Source of the DNA: an uncultured Alphaproteobacteria bacterium
GTDB lineage: Bacteria > Pseudomonadota > Alphaproteobacteria > HIMB59 > GCA-002718135
Direction of reading: 5' to 3'
Assembly (NCBI GenBank): GCA_902588745.1
Contig: CACIQI010000004.1
Span: forward strand, 1-64,000
Length of the DNA: 64,000 nucleotides
Below the pieces are notes generated by a model, which searched no databases, was not told the DNA's origin, and worked only from the letters and a program-made list of their open reading frames with translations. Shown here piece by piece: positions 59,614 through 64,000 of the stretch. The translations under genes and the position numbers were made by a program. The stretch's first letter is position 1, and every line of letters starts with the position of its first letter.

Positions 59614-59688
59614 TGGGGCGTCGCCAAGCGGTAAGGCACCGGTTTTTGGAGTCGGCATTCGTAGGTTCGAATCCTACCGCCCCAGCCA
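59614..59688 (+). tRNA. tRNA-Gln (anticodon TTG), CCA encoded
   Basis: TGGGGCG/CGCCCCA acceptor, D-arm CGCCAAGCGGTAAGGC, loop TTTTGGA, GGTTCGAATCC T-arm. Confidence 0.95.
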
Positions 59689-59691
59689 AAT

Positions 59692-60255
59692 TTAAATTCC
59701 CTTTTTAATTTTGTTTAGATAGTTAACACTCTTCCAATATAAATCTTCAAATTTTTGGATAAAGCTTATATTAATTATTTCTTTTTCTTTAATACCCCAA
59801 ATATTTTTTTTATCTATCCAACCTCTGTAATTTCCAAATGACACTAAGCACCAATCAATCTTACATTTTTCTAAATAAACAATATTTCCCCTTCCTATCT
59901 CTCCAATAACATTACCGTTTAAAGTGTTTAATAATTTTATAGTTTTATTTTCATTTGATAAAATAATACCTGTTCTTGTACCGGAAATTAAACTCTTATG
60001 GATCCATCCAAAATTTTTCTGAAAATCTTCTACTTTTCTCCAATCTTCATACTCTTCTAATACTTTTAAGGGGTAATTTTTTTTTATAAATTTAATTTCA
60101 ATAGGATAATTCTTACTTGGACCAACACGAATATTTGCATCATTAGATTTTAAAGATACATACCTTGGAATTTCTAGACCAGTTTCTTTACCAATATCTG
60201 CATTACTTACTTGGCTAAAAATTATAATTGAAATGAATGCTATTACGATTTGCAT
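59692..60255 (-). CDS. Exported bacterial SH3-like domain protein
   Basis: LKSNDANIRVGPSKNYPIEIKFIKKNYPLKVLEEYEDWRKVEDFQKNFGWIHKSLI. Confidence 0.8.
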   Translation of the reverse strand: MQIVIAFISIIIFSQVSNADIGKETGLEIPRYVSLKSNDANIRVGPSKNYPIEIKFIKKNYPLKVLEEYEDWRKVEDFQKNFGWIHKSLISGTRTGIILSNENKTIKLLNTLNGNVIGEIGRGNIVYLEKCKIDWCLVSFGNYRGWIDKKNIWGIKEKEIINISFIQKFEDLYWKSVNYLNKIKKGI

Positions 60256-60309
60256 ACTATTTTTTCTATAAAGTAGCATACGATTTATATAAAGTGTATA
60301 ATATTATAG

Positions 60310-60386
60310 GCGCCTGTAGCTCAATTGGATAGAGCGTATGACTACGGATCATAAGGTTAGGAGTTCGACTCTTCTCAGGCGCGCCA
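60310..60386 (+). tRNA. tRNA-Arg (anticodon ACG), CCA encoded
   Basis: GCGCCTG/CAGGCGC acceptor, anticodon loop CTACGGA, T-arm AGGAGTTCGACTCTTCT. Confidence 0.94.
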
Positions 60387-60442
60387 AAAATTAAATGTTA
60401 TTATATAAATTTTGACAAATCTGTATTAGTTAAGTTAATTAA

Positions 60443-61465
60443 ATGATAGTTGATATTAAATCTACCAAAATAAAAAGCGATAATCGTTTATCAAATTTAT
60501 TTTTTAACGCAAATTTCAGTAATTTATCGATTAATTGTAATATACTTAAAAGTAATTTTTTTTCTGATTCATTTTACTATTTTCCAATTACAGAAAATAA
60601 TGAAACATTTTCATCTTTATTTACAAGAGATCTTAACAATATCTCTCATTTTTATTCACAAAAATTTTTTGATAATTTTAAAAATAATAAGAATTCTTTA
60701 AAAAAGTTTAAAGAATTGTATGTGCTTGGATCAAATGCGGGTAATAATTATTATTCAAATTTACTACAATTTCTTCCAAGGATTTTCTTTAATAAAAAAA
60801 CAAATCTAAAACTAGCAATTCATAGGAACTCATCAAACAAATATAGAAACTTTATTGGAAGTATCTTAAAATCTCTAAACATTGAATTTACATTTGTGTT
60901 TCTAGACGACGATTTTTATCATTTTATAGATTCTGAATTTCCACAGTTTTTGAGCATGAATGATTCAATTGAAATATTAAAAAAATTTATAAATCCAAAA
61001 ACTAATGTAGAAATTAGTAAAAAAATATATGTAACTAGAGAAGATTCTAATTATAGAAAAATTTTAAATGAAGGTGATGTTGTTACTATTTTGAGAGAAA
61101 GGGGGTATAAGGTTATTAATCCTCAATTATATGAAATAGATGAGCAAATTGAAATCTTCTCAAATGCTGAAAAAATTATTGCACCACATGGCTCTAATTT
61201 AGCAAATATAATTTTTTGCAAACCTGGAACTGAAATTTTTGAGATTACACCTTCTTTTAACGATAACGAAAAAATTCTTGAAGACAGATATCTAAATTTA
61301 TGTTTAATTAATAATCTTAAGCATAATAAAATAGTATCCGACACAGTTGATGTTGAAAATCATTCTGCTTTGGCAAAAAAATATATTCACAAAAATGTAC
61401 TATCACAAAGCAATTACTATAAAAATCTAATTGTTAAAATTCACGAACTAAGTAAAAAAATTTAA
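60443..61465 (+). CDS. Glycosyltransferase family 61 (DUF563)-like protein
   Basis: KIYVTREDSNYRKILNEGDVVTILRERGYKVINPQ, IIAPHGSNLANIIFCKPGTEIFEI. Confidence 0.8.
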   Translation: MIVDIKSTKIKSDNRLSNLFFNANFSNLSINCNILKSNFFSDSFYYFPITENNETFSSLFTRDLNNISHFYSQKFFDNFKNNKNSLKKFKELYVLGSNAGNNYYSNLLQFLPRIFFNKKTNLKLAIHRNSSNKYRNFIGSILKSLNIEFTFVFLDDDFYHFIDSEFPQFLSMNDSIEILKKFINPKTNVEISKKIYVTREDSNYRKILNEGDVVTILRERGYKVINPQLYEIDEQIEIFSNAEKIIAPHGSNLANIIFCKPGTEIFEITPSFNDNEKILEDRYLNLCLINNLKHNKIVSDTVDVENHSALAKKYIHKNVLSQSNYYKNLIVKIHELSKKI

Positions 61466-61466
61466 T

Positions 61467-62489
61467 TTAACATTCTTTTAAATAAACTGGAATTACGACA
61501 TTAATATTAATTTTTAAATTTCTGCAAATATTTTCAAGAGAATATTTATTATCAGTTTGATTTTCATACTTAACTAATAGATTTGTTAATATTGAATTGC
61601 TAACTTTATTTTCATAAATTTTGTAATCGTCAAATTTATTTTCTTTAGCAATTAATTTGATAAGTGTTTCGTAATTCAAAATATCATCAATCAAAAAATT
61701 ATTTTTTGCCTGATTACTACTATAGATTAAAGCTCCAATATCATTTTTTAAATTTGAAATTTCAATTTTACGATTTTTTGAAACTTTTGTTATAAAATCA
61801 TTATAAACATCATCAACGATTTTTTGTAAGTGTTTGATTTCATCACTTCTAGGTCGTCTAAATGGATTAAACAAATCTTTGCCTTCTCCAGCATTCTGGT
61901 TAAAAACTTCTATTCCCTCTTTAGTCTCAATTGTTTGGCCAAAGATTCCTGAAGATAGACTTGTCGGTATATTATAGTAGAACCAACTTGGCCCACTTAC
62001 TCCTATACTACCTATAATAGATCCATATGAAGCAAATATTCTATCAGCTGTGGTTGCAACCCAGTATCCTCCAGATGCTAAAATCTCTTTTGTAAAAAAA
62101 TATACTTTAGTGTTGGTGTGTTCTTTAAATTCATAAATGATTTGTTCTAATTCAGCAGTAGCACTTACTGATCCACCTGGAGAATTAATGTTTATAATTA
62201 GAGCCTTGATTTCTAGTTCTTTTAACTCTTCTAAATAAGATTTTACCTGCGAGGGATTAATGTAATCGTAAAGATTATTTCCTAAAACATTACTGTTATT
62301 ATTAAATATTGGCCCATTTAAATTAATATTAGCTATAATATTACTTGAAGTAGGTAAACCTTCAGTCATTACAAACTGTTTTTTTTCTAGTTTATTAGAA
62401 AAATTAAGTACCAAATTAATAATTATTATAAAAATTAATAATGCACTCAAAAAACCAAGAGTTCTTAAAAAAACACTGAAAAATATCAT
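61467..62489 (-). CDS. S49 family signal peptide peptidase (SppA-like)
   Basis: ALIININSPGGSVSATAELEQII, ASGGYWVATTADRIFASYGSIIGSIGVSG. Confidence 0.85.
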   Translation of the reverse strand: MIFFSVFLRTLGFLSALLIFIIIINLVLNFSNKLEKKQFVMTEGLPTSSNIIANINLNGPIFNNNSNVLGNNLYDYINPSQVKSYLEELKELEIKALIININSPGGSVSATAELEQIIYEFKEHTNTKVYFFTKEILASGGYWVATTADRIFASYGSIIGSIGVSGPSWFYYNIPTSLSSGIFGQTIETKEGIEVFNQNAGEGKDLFNPFRRPRSDEIKHLQKIVDDVYNDFITKVSKNRKIEISNLKNDIGALIYSSNQAKNNFLIDDILNYETLIKLIAKENKFDDYKIYENKVSNSILTNLLVKYENQTDNKYSLENICRNLKININVVIPVYLKEC

Positions 62490-62572
62490 TTTTTCTCAAA
62501 ATAGCATAACTTTACCTAATTCGAATTTTTTTTTGTTTTCTTCTTGAATAGACTTTAATAATGCTTAAATAA

Positions 62573-62599
62573 CTAGCACTCTCATAATGAGAGTGCTAA
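62573..62599. promoter_or_regulatory. CIRCE element (HrcA operator) upstream of groESL
   Basis: CTAGCACTC-N9-GAGTGCTAA, consensus TTAGCACTC-N9-GAGTGCTAA with one mismatch. Confidence 0.95.
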
Positions 62600-62641
62600 T
62601 AAAAAATTATTTAATTTCAATTAGTTAACAAAAGAGGAAAT

Positions 62642-62947
62642 ATGAAATTTAGACCTTTACATGATAGAGTCTTAGTAAAAAGAGTAGATTCTGATCAAAA
62701 AACAGCAGGGGGAATAATTATCCCTGATACTGCCCAAGAAAAGCCAATGGAAGGTGAAGTATTAGAAATTGGTTCTGGAGCAAGAGATGAAACAGGAAAA
62801 CTAGTACCTTTGGATGTCAAAAAAGGAGATAAAATACTTTTTGGAAAATGGTCTGGTACTGAAGTAAAAATGAATGGTGACGACTTTTTGATAATGAAAG
62901 AGTCTGACATCATGGGAATTATAACTTCAGGTAAAAAAAAGAAATAG
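62642..62947 (+). CDS. groES: Co-chaperonin GroES
   Basis: [35 protein letters not shown]. Confidence 0.98.
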   Translation: MKFRPLHDRVLVKRVDSDQKTAGGIIIPDTAQEKPMEGEVLEIGSGARDETGKLVPLDVKKGDKILFGKWSGTEVKMNGDDFLIMKESDIMGIITSGKKKK

Positions 62948-62950
62948 TAA

Positions 62951-64000
<1,050 letters not shown>

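Noticed and set aside
59614-60386. tRNA genes as genomic island boundaries
   Set aside because: No integrase or repeated tRNA 3' end seen nearby.

Overview
AT-rich, tightly packed alphaproteobacterial-type chromosomal window with no mobile element or CRISPR array seen. Left part (1-18.9 kb): purine genes (purD partial, purC, purK, purE, IMP dehydrogenase), a secreted/outer-membrane trio, a MATE exporter, a beta-propeller autotransporter, ccrM, rnhB, moaB, slt, a uracil-DNA glycosylase, a TPR protein and ispE. Middle (18.9-49.1 kb): a large carbohydrate/amino-acid catabolic island. It includes a coherent sialic-acid-type operon (peptide-type ABC transporter plus nanA/nanE/nanK-like genes), nagA, two sialidase-like Asp-box proteins without signal peptides, three PhyH-type dioxygenases and two PanB-like paralogues. 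Right part (49.2-64 kb): fatty acid hydroxylase, the ligase-associated DNA repair set (ligase, exonuclease, Lhr-like helicase, PdeM), several secreted proteins, tRNA-Gln, tRNA-Arg, GT61, SppA, a CIRCE element and groES/groEL (partial). The most striking observation is that the solute-binding protein of the sialic-acid-type operon appears circularly permuted: the canonical C-terminal half of an SBP_bac_5 protein sits directly after the signal peptide, followed by the canonical N-terminal half. Other notable points are an IMP dehydrogenase lacking the CBS module, PanB-like paralogues without the canonical metal ligands, an inverse-autotransporter barrel without passenger, and a GANTC/CtrA-like/hairpin arrangement upstream of ccrM. 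All family calls come from recognised motifs; no searches were run.
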